DNA of 60,439 nt from Clostridia bacterium. GTDB taxonomy: Bacteria; Bacillota; Clostridia; Oscillospirales; CAG-272. This document shows, one piece after another, positions 1 through 7,151 of this stretch. The notes beneath the pieces were generated by a model. It saw only the letters and a list, made by a program, of their open reading frames with translations, did no database searches and was not told where the DNA came from. The stretch's first letter is position 1. The number at the start of each line of letters is the position of its first letter. The stretch is from assembly GCA_017468385.1 (NCBI GenBank), contig JAFUIQ010000027.1:1-60439 (forward strand), given 5' to 3'. A program made the translations under genes and the position numbers.

Positions 1-426
1 GACAAAAACCGCTCCGCCGGCAACCGGGTGACCATCGATCACGGGGACGGGGTGGTAACGAAATATTTCCACCTGGCAAACGGAAGTATTCCGGTGCAGG
101 TGGGCGATCACGTCACCGCCGGGCAGGTGATCGGACAGATGGGATCCACCGGGTATTCTACCGGGGCGCACCTGCATTTCCAACTGGAGATCTGCGGCGA
201 ACCCGTGGATCCTCTGCCGTTCCTTCTCGGGGAGGAAGGCGTCCCGGAACAGCCCGCCGACGACATGGACAACACCCCCGCCGACTGGGCGGAGGAGGCG
301 GTCCGATGGGCGGTGGGCAACGGCATTCTGTACGGGGACGAGCACGGCAACTACCGGCTCCATGAGAACTGCACCCGGGAGATGATGCTGGTGTTCCTGT
401 ACCGAGCGGTGGGAGGCGGCGCATGA
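1..426 (+). CDS. Phage endolysin, M23 metallopeptidase with C-terminal SLH-like segment (5' truncated)
   Basis: The reading frame is open from base 1, so this is the C-terminal part of a longer protein cut by the window edge. The fragment shows the end of a peptidase M23 (LytM/lysostaphin) fold: the DHGDGVVTKYFHL strand, a lipoyl-like VGDHVTAGQVIGQMG turn and the second zinc-site motif HLHF. Family members are zinc endopeptidases that cut peptidoglycan cross-bridges. After a short acidic linker, the last ~50 residues (WAEEAVRWAVGNGILYGD... TREMMLVFLYR) resemble one S-layer-homology-like repeat, a possible wall-binding tail. Its stop overlaps the ATG of the next gene in an ATGA. In this setting it is most likely the phage lysin. 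Confidence 0.8.
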   Translation, partial: DKNRSAGNRVTIDHGDGVVTKYFHLANGSIPVQVGDHVTAGQVIGQMGSTGYSTGAHLHFQLEICGEPVDPLPFLLGEEGVPEQPADDMDNTPADWAEEAVRWAVGNGILYGDEHGNYRLHENCTREMMLVFLYRAVGGGA

Positions 427-683
427 AGAAGTGGGAGTTTTCCAAGATCATCGTGGCCGCCACGATCCTGCTGGTGTATCCGGCGGTGATCCTTTTGTCC
501 TGGCGGGTGATCGAGCTGGCGGAGATGGCCGTCACCATGAAATTCACAGGGGCGCTGCCGTACCTGACCGCTATCATCACCCCGGCCTGGGCGGCCTTCG
601 CCACGATCCTCGGCTTCTATTTCAACAAGGCCAAGGGCGAGAACAAAGAGAAGATCCGCATGGCAAACAAACGAGATTTTTGA
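423..683 (+). CDS. Small holin-like membrane protein
   Basis: This 86-aa protein starts in an ATGA overlap with the endolysin, so the two are probably translationally coupled. Two hydrophobic stretches are visible, about residues 8-27 and 41-66, followed by a charged tail (NKAKGENKEKIRMANK). Size, two membrane spans, charged C-terminus and position next to a lysin fit a phage holin or holin-like spanin accessory. I do not recognise a specific holin family, so the role is inferred from context. Confidence 0.6.
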   Translation: MKKWEFSKIIVAATILLVYPAVILLSWRVIELAEMAVTMKFTGALPYLTAIITPAWAAFATILGFYFNKAKGENKEKIRMANKRDF

Positions 684-715
684 AATCGCCGGACATCCGG
701 CAGAAAGAGGTACAT

Positions 716-1018
716 ATGGAAAAACAAAATCTTACTTTTGGTGCAGCACTCGAAGCGCTGAAAGCCGGCAAAAAGGTGGCCCGCGCAGGCTGGAACGGCC
801 GCGGCATATATCTGTGGCTGTTGCCGGCGGCTGAAATCAAAAAAGAATGGTGCAGGGACGAGCGGCTGCTGGAATGTTTCGGAGACAGCGACACGTTGCT
901 GGCTCTGGGCAGTATTCGGATGTATACCCATGATGCAACCGGCCGCACCGCTGTGCTGACCGGGTGGCTGGCTTCGCAGTCCGATATGCTCTGCGAAGAT
1001 TGGTACATTGTAGAATGA
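716..1018 (+). CDS. DUF2829 / Tad2-type (Thoeris anti-defence 2-like) protein
   Basis: This 100-aa protein opens with LTFGAALEALKAGKKVARAGWNG, the characteristic start of the DUF2829 family, and ends in DWYIVE as those proteins do. The start ATG at 716 follows an AGAGG site. DUF2829 is now known as the Tad2 fold: characterised phage members bind the cyclic ADP-ribose-type signal of type I Thoeris defence and block it. Many family members are untested, so anti-Thoeris activity here is inference. It sits between two holin-like genes in the prophage lysis cassette, a place where accessory genes are often found. Confidence 0.8.
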   Translation: MEKQNLTFGAALEALKAGKKVARAGWNGRGIYLWLLPAAEIKKEWCRDERLLECFGDSDTLLALGSIRMYTHDATGRTAVLTGWLASQSDMLCEDWYIVE

Positions 1019-1032
1019 GGAGGTAAAAACTC

Positions 1033-1329
1033 ATGGAAAAGCTGAAACAGAAACTGTCCTCCCGCAAGCTGTGGGCGGCCATCATCGCGGTGATCGTGGT
1101 GCTGGCGGTCACAATCCTGGGGGAGGAATTGACCCCCGAAACCGTCGCCGCGCTGGAATGCGTGGTGGGCGCCGCCATGGCCTACATCTTCGGCGAGGGC
1201 GCCGTGGACGTGGCCCGCATTGTGGCAGAGGCGGTGAAGAAAGCATACTCCGCGGCGTATGAGGTCGTCATCGAGGACACCGAAACCGGCGAGGAAGACG
1301 GAAACGATCATCACGTGGAAAGTCAGTAA
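1033..1329 (+). CDS. Phage holin-like membrane protein
   Basis: A 98-aa protein behind a strong AGGAGGT site. Residues 12-31 (LWAAIIAVIVVLAVTILG) form one membrane span; a second weaker hydrophobic stretch lies near 41-58 (ALECVVGAAMAYIFGEG). The N-terminus is basic (KLKQKLSSRK) and the tail is very acidic. This layout is common in holin-type proteins of Clostridia phages. It is the last gene before the repeat region. Exact holin class is not resolved. Confidence 0.6.
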   Translation: MEKLKQKLSSRKLWAAIIAVIVVLAVTILGEELTPETVAALECVVGAAMAYIFGEGAVDVARIVAEAVKKAYSAAYEVVIEDTETGEEDGNDHHVESQ

Positions 1330-1486
1330 ATATACAGTACAATCATCCACGATTTTTCCACGAAAAATGTGAATTTCACGAAATAAACCGAATAATTAAC
1401 TGCAAGTGGACACAACATATGGTGCTTTGCAATATCGACACGTAACAATATATAGTGCAGGATATACGAGAGAAAAGCGCACTCAC
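1330..1486. other. Non-coding region between prophage lysis genes and first att-like repeat
   Basis: No convincing gene is seen. The stretch is AT-rich compared with its flanks and has short repeated CACGAAA words near 1362 and 1377 and the palindrome GTGAATTTCAC near 1370. Such short repeats beside a phage attachment core could be integrase arm-type sites, but this is only a guess from position. Confidence 0.35.
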
Positions 1487-1507
1487 TTCCAGTTGTCTCC
1501 ACCAAAA
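1487..1507 (+). repeat. att-like direct repeat, copy 1 (RNA-gene 3' end)
   Basis: This 21-base stretch begins TTCCAGTTG, ends CTCCACCAAAA, and is repeated exactly at 1651-1671. CTCCACCA is a typical 3' end of a tmRNA or tRNA gene with encoded CCA. A terminator hairpin follows at once, as it would after a real RNA gene. I read it as the right attachment site of the prophage. Confidence 0.65.
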
Positions 1508-1543
1508 GTAAAAGAGTCCGCTCTGCGGACTCTTTTACTTTTT
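1504..1543 (+). terminator. Rho-independent terminator after att-like copy 1
   Basis: A perfect 18-bp stem is formed by 1504-1521 and 1525-1542 (core GAGTCCGC/GCGGACTC) with a three-base loop and a T-rich end. It directly follows the CCA of the first repeat copy. Confidence 0.85.
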
Positions 1544-1650
1544 GACGAAGCTTATGCGGAACGAACCACGGACGCGCCTTGCGCGGCATGCGGTTCGCGT
1601 GTGAAGTGCGTCCGGGTTAGGATAGTATTGACCGCGAACCATGGTTCAGA
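1508..1650. other. Short segment between the two att-like repeats
   Basis: About 140 bases separate the two repeat copies and hold no credible gene. Downstream of the terminator it contains GC-rich inverted words (GGACGC near 1569 with GCGTCC near 1607; the palindrome GAACCATGGTTC near 1637). It may be a remnant of an earlier integrated element or the right flank of a second attachment site. Confidence 0.4.
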
Positions 1651-1671
1651 TTCCAGTTGTCTCCACCAAAA
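1651..1671 (+). repeat. att-like direct repeat, copy 2 (RNA-gene 3' end)
   Basis: Exact second copy of the 21-base stretch at 1487-1507. Here it is preceded by GGTTCAGA, which recalls the T-arm of a tRNA or tmRNA (GGTTCRA) but with one base too many, so the upstream part is not an intact RNA gene. A second terminator follows. This is probably the old chromosomal 3' end of the target gene. Confidence 0.6.
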
Positions 1672-1700
1672 AACAGCATCCCATGTGGGATGCTGTTTTT
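1669..1700 (+). terminator. Rho-independent terminator after att-like copy 2
   Basis: Arms AAAAACAGCATCCCA (1669-1683) and its exact complement (1686-1700) form a 15-bp hairpin ending in TTTTT. It follows the CCA of the second repeat, in the same arrangement as at copy 1 but with an unrelated stem sequence. Confidence 0.85.
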
Positions 1701-1714
1701 GCTTATATCCCCGC

Positions 1715-1743
1715 TTGTCATAATGGGCCTGTTGTGCTATAAT
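1715..1743 (+). promoter_or_regulatory. Sigma-A-type promoter for the 1775 gene
   Basis: TTGTCA (1715-1720), 17-base spacer and TATAAT (1738-1743) preceded by TGC, an extended -10. It lies 30 bases upstream of the ATG at 1775. Confidence 0.75.
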
Positions 1744-1774
1744 AGAAAAAAGACCATTCCACAAGGAGAACGGC

Positions 1775-3232
1775 ATGAAAAAAGAGGAAGGCATTTCATG
1801 GAATCTGGACAGGCCTGCGTCCGAATGGCAGGAACTGCGAAGAAAGTATCCCGACCGCAAAGAATACATAAAGCATTATCATGCGTATAGCGACGAAGAA
1901 TACCGCCGCAACATCGAATTTGTCCATTCTCTTGGACTGAAATGCGATTGCGTCGGTTGGAGTTATCTGGATCTTGCCCGACCGGATGTGGGGGAGATTT
2001 TGGATAAGATTGAGGCCTTTTGCCGTAAGGAGGGCTGGCTGGCTCGCGGCGGCTACGGATGCCGATACACGGATATGGAAAGCGATTGGTATGAAATAGA
2101 CGCTCCGTATATAAATGAGGTGGAAGGCTCCCGAGACCAATTCCTTTACAACATCCGCGCATACAAGAACAAAAATCAACCGTTCTTTTTGGGATGGTGT
2201 GATAGAATTCCTGCCGTTGTTTCCGAAAAATTCCGCGAGGTCTGTCTGCGCCATAACATCCCCGATATCCGTTTTTGCTGGGTGAAGGATGTGGGACGGT
2301 ACGATTCGATCCAGTATGCATTTATGTTCCCCGCCAACCGCGTGACCCGAATCGCCTGTGACCGGTATTTGCAATATTCTGACGATGAATCCCACAAGGG
2401 TGGTGAATTGGATCGGCCGCACGGACCGGGATCGGAGTTGTACGGGCAATTGGAGCTGTTGGGCGGATGGCTGCCGCGGCTTGCGGAGATATTCTATAAT
2501 TTTCAGTTCAACCTGCCGGACTATTACCGCGTGGAAGATTTGCCGGAAACGGGATTTGCCTTTGTCAAGGGCGGGCGTGGTTATTGTGTGCGCCAGAAAC
2601 TGCTTGTCCATAAAAACACCGCCGAGATTCTCGTGCGGGAAAAGGTGTTGGATCCGAAGTTTCTGCAGCCGGCACTTTTGTACAGCGGGGATGTTCCGCC
2701 GGGTTACAGCGAGCAGACGATGACCGAGGAAGATGAGAGAACGGCATTCGATCCGGCGCATGCGGCGGAGATGGAATTGGAGTACCAGAAAATCAAACAA
2801 CTGGTGCGCCCCAAACGGAAAGCTACTGAAAAGCAGACAGTGAGCGCCTTGCGTGCCGCTAAGCGGGATCGCAAAGAAGATTTCGGCAAAAAGATGCGTA
2901 AAGAAATCGCGGAATCGCTGACGGATACACCGTACGCTCCGCTGATCCCCTATTATCTGGTTGCTGATGGGGGAAGTTTGTGCGATGAGTACGAGTTTTT
3001 GCCCCATAAAGAGGCACTGGAGATGAGCCGGGAATACGAAGAGGACATGGCCAGGGAAGAATTGACGGATACGCCCATCGGTATCGTTTTCTGTAAGTGT
3101 GCAGACGGCGATAAAGTCATCCTGACGCCCCTTGGAACGGTTGTGCGTATGAGTCATGAGGTGCCCGAGGCCATCGAGAAGTGGCCCACCCCGGCTCAGT
3201 TTATTACCGATGCCCTGGAAATGGAAGAATAA
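1775..3232 (+). CDS. Hypothetical protein, 485 aa
   Basis: A long soluble-looking protein with no signal peptide or membrane span. It starts at ATG 1775 after an AAGGAG site. I do not recognise a family. Visible properties are many aromatic residues in the first 270 residues, a basic stretch near 345-375 (VRPKRKATEKQ..RAAKRDRKEDFGKKMRKE) and a C-terminal part with an acidic helix and a beta-rich end (GIVFCKCADGDKVILTPLGTVV). The last 50 residues loosely recall SUKH/SMI1-type immunity or cell-wall-assembly proteins, but this is weak. It lies immediately outside the att-like repeats and is followed 30 bases later by a YdcF gene, so the two may be co-transcribed. Confidence 0.75.
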   Translation: MKKEEGISWNLDRPASEWQELRRKYPDRKEYIKHYHAYSDEEYRRNIEFVHSLGLKCDCVGWSYLDLARPDVGEILDKIEAFCRKEGWLARGGYGCRYTDMESDWYEIDAPYINEVEGSRDQFLYNIRAYKNKNQPFFLGWCDRIPAVVSEKFREVCLRHNIPDIRFCWVKDVGRYDSIQYAFMFPANRVTRIACDRYLQYSDDESHKGGELDRPHGPGSELYGQLELLGGWLPRLAEIFYNFQFNLPDYYRVEDLPETGFAFVKGGRGYCVRQKLLVHKNTAEILVREKVLDPKFLQPALLYSGDVPPGYSEQTMTEEDERTAFDPAHAAEMELEYQKIKQLVRPKRKATEKQTVSALRAAKRDRKEDFGKKMRKEIAESLTDTPYAPLIPYYLVADGGSLCDEYEFLPHKEALEMSREYEEDMAREELTDTPIGIVFCKCADGDKVILTPLGTVVRMSHEVPEAIEKWPTPAQFITDALEMEE

Positions 3233-3262
3233 AGGGATGCTGTCACAAAATCGGAGGTGCCT

Positions 3263-4039
3263 ATGATAAAACGAAAACGATATCCGCTGCTCCGATCCGT
3301 TTTCGGGATTCTGTTCGGCCTTGTGCTGATCGCTTATTATCTGGCCGCCGGATGTATTGGCGGATTTACCGTGTCCGTGTTGTGGGTGTGGCTGGCGGCC
3401 GGGATGACCATCACGCTCCTCGGCCTCGCGGATCTGTGGATGTGGTTTCACCCCATCCGCCCCATACGGATTGCTGTGGCCGTCCTGCGGTGGCTCATCA
3501 TTGCGTGTGCCGTCGCCTTTTTCTCCGTCGTAGGAGCCGTTCTGTCCGCCATGCATGACACATGCCCCGTGCATGCGGATTATCTCATCGTGCCGGGGGC
3601 GAAAGTGTATGGGGATCAGCCCAGCGACGCGCTCCGCGCCCGCATCGATCTGGCGTGGGATTATCTGTCCCGCAATCCGGATACGGTGGCCATTCTCAGC
3701 GGCGGACAGGGAAGCGGAGAGAATATCAGCGAGGCGGAATGTATGCGCCGCACACTGGCGTCCTATGGCCTCACAGAGGATCGGATGCTCCTGGAGGAGC
3801 AATCTACCACCACCGCGGAAAATATGCAGTTTTCCTATGCATTGTACGGGGATCCCGATGCATCGGTGGGAATCGTCAGCAGCAATTTTCATCTGTACCG
3901 ATCCATCCGCCTGGCGAAGAAATGCGGCTGGACCCGGGTGTACGGAATCCCGGCCCCCTTTCGGGGAATTATGCTCCCTCATTATATCGCACGGGAATTT
4001 CTCACCATCACCGTGGACACCCTGCGGGGAAATATGTAA
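3263..4039 (+). CDS. YdcF/ElyC/SanA-family (DUF218) membrane protein
   Basis: 258 aa starting at ATG 3263, five bases after GGAGG; an in-frame GTG at 3257 would overlap that site and is rejected. The N-terminal ~95 residues hold three hydrophobic spans. The rest is a DUF218 domain: DYLIVPGAKVYGDQPSDALRARID opens it, SGGQGSGENISEAECMRR carries the conserved glycine-rich and acidic motif, and VSSNFHLYRSIRLAKK is the typical NxxHxxR-like segment. Family members are envelope proteins of poorly known biochemistry; ElyC acts in peptidoglycan or lipid-carrier metabolism in E. coli. Convergent with the O-acylation operon and separated from it by a bidirectional terminator. Confidence 0.85.
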   Translation: MIKRKRYPLLRSVFGILFGLVLIAYYLAAGCIGGFTVSVLWVWLAAGMTITLLGLADLWMWFHPIRPIRIAVAVLRWLIIACAVAFFSVVGAVLSAMHDTCPVHADYLIVPGAKVYGDQPSDALRARIDLAWDYLSRNPDTVAILSGGQGSGENISEAECMRRTLASYGLTEDRMLLEEQSTTTAENMQFSYALYGDPDASVGIVSSNFHLYRSIRLAKKCGWTRVYGIPAPFRGIMLPHYIAREFLTITVDTLRGNM

Positions 4040-4069
4040 AAAAGCAACTGTTTTCGCAGTTGCTTTTTT
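4038..4069. terminator. Bidirectional terminator between convergent genes
   Basis: AAAAAAGCAACTG and its exact complement flank a TTTTCG loop. The A-run on one side and the T-run on the other let it serve both the YdcF gene and the minus-strand operon that ends at 4077. Confidence 0.9.
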
Positions 4070-4076
4070 ATTCATA

Positions 4077-5180
4077 TCACTTCAGCATGTTGGACTGGTT
4101 CAGCACCATGGCGCTGTACAAAAACAGTACATCGTCCGCGGTGCTCAGATCCACCAGATTGGGCAGGTACGTGCTGTCTACATAGCGGATGTCTACCAGC
4201 GTGATCTTGGAGTAAGCCGGTACCAGCAAGGGTACGATGCTGCTTCCGAAGGAATCACGGAACACCACCAGCTCTCGTCCGTCCGTGCAGGCAGGATTCT
4301 CAATGGTGAGAAGGGCCGCCGCACCGGACAGGAACACCTCGTAGGGATCATCGCCGGTCAGCTGTTCCATATCGTAGATACCGGTGGTCTTTCCCGTTTC
4401 GTAGTTATATACCGTGCATCCGTCCAGAATCGGGTTGGTCAGATACGTCAGGGTGTCGGGCGCCATGGGCAGTGCCGCCTGGCCGTAATATACGCCGTAG
4501 AACGGGGCTTCCACCTTGTTCTCCACGTAATCCCATGTGAGGCGGTCGGCGATGTTCATGCCGCCTGCCAGCACATCCACTACACCGGACAGACATTCCT
4601 GCTTCCAGTGGGTATCGGTGCGGTAGTACTGATCGATGGTCAGAGCATCAAACAGATCGATGTGCTTGAAATCCGGCGTGCTTTCCCGGAACAGACGGAG
4701 CAACTCATCGTAATCGATGGAGGGATATCCGTTTTGTGCTGCCAGGAAATAGTTCTTGTCCGGGATTACGGCCGCAAATACATTCGCGCCCGTATCCTTG
4801 AAATGGGTGTTGTACAGCGTTTCGAACTTCTGACCCGCTGACGTAATCAATTCGGGACGAAGGGGATATTCCAACTTGGAAACGGAGTCACCGGCCAGAT
4901 ACACATCGTTGTTATCTTTTTGACCGAATACATAGTAGTGAGCGATGGCCTTCACCGTGCGGAACGCATCCCGGAAAGGGAACTGATCCAGCGTATAGGT
5001 TTCAAACTCGCTCATGAACTTGGTGTTCAGAACAGTTTCGGTGGTGATTTTGGGGAACTGCTTCAGCTTTCTTCTTTCACTGGTGGAGTATTCCTGAGGA
5101 GAATGAAGCAGGCATAGGAGCGCGCCGCCAAGGAAAAATACAAGAAAACAAACGGTTACAACATAATTCTTAATTTTCAT
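4077..5180 (-). CDS. DHHW/AlgJ-like protein, partner of MBOAT O-acyltransferase
   Basis: 367 aa with one N-terminal membrane anchor (about residues 8-25) and an extracytoplasmic domain. Start ATG 5180 is preceded by AGGAGGT; longer upstream extension would run into the MBOAT gene. It carries RTDTHW (residues 187-192), the equivalent of the DHHW signature, DKNYF near 141-145 and a RDSFGSS motif (D309, S310) typical of the SGNH-like AlgJ/AlgX fold. In alginate and related systems this protein takes acetyl from the MBOAT partner and places it on an exported polymer. The gene is 11 bases downstream of the MBOAT gene and is last in a five-gene operon. The polymer substrate is unknown. Confidence 0.88.
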   Translation of the reverse strand: MKIKNYVVTVCFLVFFLGGALLCLLHSPQEYSTSERRKLKQFPKITTETVLNTKFMSEFETYTLDQFPFRDAFRTVKAIAHYYVFGQKDNNDVYLAGDSVSKLEYPLRPELITSAGQKFETLYNTHFKDTGANVFAAVIPDKNYFLAAQNGYPSIDYDELLRLFRESTPDFKHIDLFDALTIDQYYRTDTHWKQECLSGVVDVLAGGMNIADRLTWDYVENKVEAPFYGVYYGQAALPMAPDTLTYLTNPILDGCTVYNYETGKTTGIYDMEQLTGDDPYEVFLSGAAALLTIENPACTDGRELVVFRDSFGSSIVPLLVPAYSKITLVDIRYVDSTYLPNLVDLSTADDVLFLYSAMVLNQSNMLK

Positions 5181-5191
5181 ACGGCACCTCC

Positions 5192-6580
5192 TCAGAAACG
5201 GAAATACAGGAACGGATTGAAGGATCCGTCCACCAGATAGGCAGTGCACAGCACGAGAAGCACCAGCATTACCGGGGCAATGACCACATTGGTGATCTTC
5301 GGGGTGATCTTGGATACAGCCGTTTTCACAACGGGAGTCGAGCCGATGATGGCCGCGATCAGCAGCACCGCATAGCTGCGCAGGTAGTACAGCGTCTCCG
5401 TGGTGACGAGGGGAATACCGCCCGCACCGAACAAGCCGCCTACATCTCCGGCAATGCCGCCCAGACCGTTTGCGTTGAAGATCACGAAGCTGATGATCAT
5501 GATAAACAGCAGATACACACGGGACAGAACGCGGGGGAGCTTTTTCAGTATCTTTCCGATCCACAGCTTTTCGATGATCAAAAAGAAAGCGAAATACAAC
5601 CCCCAAAGTACAAAGTTCCAGTCCGCACCGTGCCACAATCCGGTCAGCATCCATACCACGAACAGATTGAACAGCCAGCGGGGCGTGGAAACCCGGTTGC
5701 CGCCCATGGGAATATACACATAATCCCGGAACCAGGAGCCCAGGGACATATGCCAGCGGCGCCAGAATTCCGTTACACTGGTAGAAATAAAGGGATAGTT
5801 GAAGTTCTCAATAAATCTGAATCCGAAAATCCGTCCAAGACCGATGGCCATATCGCTGTAGCCGGAGAAGTCGAAATAGATGTGCAGACAGAACGCGATG
5901 GCATAGATCCAGAAGAACAAAACGGATTTCTCATTCGATTCACGGAAGATGTCGCACAATTCACCCAGAGGGTTGGCGATCAGGATCTTTTTGGCCAGAC
6001 CTACCGTGAACCGGAATGCGCCGGAAGAGAACAACTCCGCCGTGTGGGAACGCTGCTTCAGCTCCGCCGCCACATCGGTGTACCGAACGATCGGACCGGC
6101 GATCAGCTGGGGGAAGAGCGCCACATAGGTGGCCAGATCGATATAATTCCGCTGTGCTTCCGTGTCACCGCGATATACATCGATGACATAACTGATGCTC
6201 TGGAACGTGTAAAAACTGATACCGATGGGCAGAGCAATTCTCAGAAGCGGGATAGAGATGCCAAAAATACCGTTCAAGTTGGCGATCATAAAGTCCGCAT
6301 ACTTGAAGAATCCGAGCAAAAGAAGTCCCGCGCCAACACCAATCCACAAAAAAACACGCGCATACCGCGTGCCGCGGAAACGCTCAATGAGCAGTCCCGC
6401 GGCATAGCTTATGGTTATGGACGTCAGCATCAACAGTGTGTATTTGGGTTCACCCCAGAAGTAGAAGAACAGACTGAAGAAAAGCAGAACGGCGTTTTTA
6501 AATTTTCCGGGAGCGATATAGTACACCAGAAGTACTGCCGGAAGGAAATAGAACAAAAACGGAATACTTGAGAAGAGCAT
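5192..6580 (-). CDS. MBOAT-family O-acyltransferase (AlgI/DltB-like)
   Basis: 462 aa, polytopic, about ten hydrophobic spans. MBOAT signatures are clear: FPQLIAGPIVRY (156-167), FDFSGYSDMAIGLGRIFGF (237-254), FWRRWHMSLGSWFRDYVYIPMGGNR (272-296) and LTGLWHGADWNFVLWG with the catalytic His at 317. The family moves acyl groups, usually acetyl, from the cytoplasmic side across the membrane for O-acylation of exported polysaccharides or teichoic acids. With the DHHW protein directly downstream it forms an AlgI/AlgJ-type pair. It starts 25 bases after the lipoprotein gene ends. DltB is less likely because no dltA, dltC or dltD is adjacent. Confidence 0.92.
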   Translation of the reverse strand: MLFSSIPFLFYFLPAVLLVYYIAPGKFKNAVLLFFSLFFYFWGEPKYTLLMLTSITISYAAGLLIERFRGTRYARVFLWIGVGAGLLLLGFFKYADFMIANLNGIFGISIPLLRIALPIGISFYTFQSISYVIDVYRGDTEAQRNYIDLATYVALFPQLIAGPIVRYTDVAAELKQRSHTAELFSSGAFRFTVGLAKKILIANPLGELCDIFRESNEKSVLFFWIYAIAFCLHIYFDFSGYSDMAIGLGRIFGFRFIENFNYPFISTSVTEFWRRWHMSLGSWFRDYVYIPMGGNRVSTPRWLFNLFVVWMLTGLWHGADWNFVLWGLYFAFFLIIEKLWIGKILKKLPRVLSRVYLLFIMIISFVIFNANGLGGIAGDVGGLFGAGGIPLVTTETLYYLRSYAVLLIAAIIGSTPVVKTAVSKITPKITNVVIAPVMLVLLVLCTAYLVDGSFNPFLYFRF

Positions 6581-6605
6581 ATCAGCCTCCCGATGGAATC
6601 AGAAA

Positions 6606-7127
6606 TTATTTCTCCAGCTTCTCGCCGGGGTTGCCAACGATGGAAACAAATGCGTCGTACAGAGCGTTGGTCATCTCGGAGCCGCCAAAGTCGTTGCCAA
6701 CCATGACCATGATAACCAGATCGCGTGCATCGCCAACGATCATGTGATCGGCAGCAACACACATCCACTTACGCATGTCCATGTTGTCGAAGATTTCCTG
6801 CTTAACAGCAGCCATGTCCGCGCCTTCCTTAACGCGTGCGATGCAGAGAGAGTAGGGCTGAGAGCCGAACATAGTCTCTGCCCATACTGCTTCCGTCAGA
6901 TTGTCGCCATTGGCCAGACCAAAGTAGTAGTTCACAGCACCGGCATCAGCGATGTCAATGGGCATAGCGGGAGCAACACTGAACTCGGGCATATGAATCT
7001 CGTAGATGGAGTTAACCAACTCTTCCAGAGTGCCCTCATAAGGGGTAACCTTCTCTTCCTGCTTATTGCAGGCAACAACAGACAGCATCATGAGAGCAGC
7101 GAGTACGATTGCAAGAATTCTTTTCAT
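6606..7127 (-). CDS. Lipoprotein, DUF4358-like
   Basis: 173 aa with a lipoprotein signal: KR, a hydrophobic core and lipobox LSVVAC with Cys20. The mature part has two similar alpha/beta halves; the order (YYFGLANGD.. SLCIARVKEGADMAAVKQEIFDN..VAADHMIVGDARDLVIMVMVG) resembles DUF4358 proteins of Clostridia, which have no assigned biochemical role. It sits between the anti-sigma factor and the MBOAT gene with 24- and 25-base gaps, so it probably belongs to the same envelope-stress regulon. A role in signal sensing or in presenting the polymer is possible but unproven. Confidence 0.75.
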   Translation of the reverse strand: MKRILAIVLAALMMLSVVACNKQEEKVTPYEGTLEELVNSIYEIHMPEFSVAPAMPIDIADAGAVNYYFGLANGDNLTEAVWAETMFGSQPYSLCIARVKEGADMAAVKQEIFDNMDMRKWMCVAADHMIVGDARDLVIMVMVGNDFGGSEMTNALYDAFVSIVGNPGEKLEK

Positions 7128-7151
7128 TGTGATAATCCTCTTTTCATTTTT

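Larger units (their letters stand above)
1..1507 (+). mobile_element. Right end of an integrated prophage (partial, continues left of window)
   Basis: Four tightly spaced plus-strand genes resemble a phage lysis and accessory cassette: an M23 endolysin fragment, two small holin-like membrane proteins and a DUF2829/Tad2-type protein. The cassette is followed by about 160 non-coding bases and then by a 21-bp repeat at 1487-1507 that is repeated at 1651-1671. The repeat looks like the 3' end of an RNA gene, a usual integration target. No integrase or structural phage gene is inside the window, so the prophage call rests on the lysis genes and the repeat. The left boundary cannot be seen. Confidence 0.7.

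Noticed and set aside
1560-1671. Complete tRNA or tmRNA gene ending at the second repeat
   Set aside because: The T-arm has one base too many, its stem does not pair and no acceptor 5' strand matching the 3' end is found in the segment; only the 3' end is RNA-gene-like.
1406-1723. A 105-residue open frame across the att-like repeats
   Set aside because: It runs through two terminators and two repeat copies, has no ribosome site and no coding character.
1796-4075. Long minus-strand frames opposite real genes (for example 759, 769, 1043 and 879 residues near 1796, 8893, 11766 and 19788)
   Set aside because: They are His/Gln/Arg-rich antisense shadows of well-identified genes, with no domains or ribosome sites; long antisense frames are common at this base composition.
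4077-5654. A 525-residue minus-strand frame that extends the DHHW gene upstream
   Set aside because: The added 158 residues overlap the MBOAT gene in another frame and look like shadow translation; a perfect AGGAGGT precedes the internal ATG at 5180.
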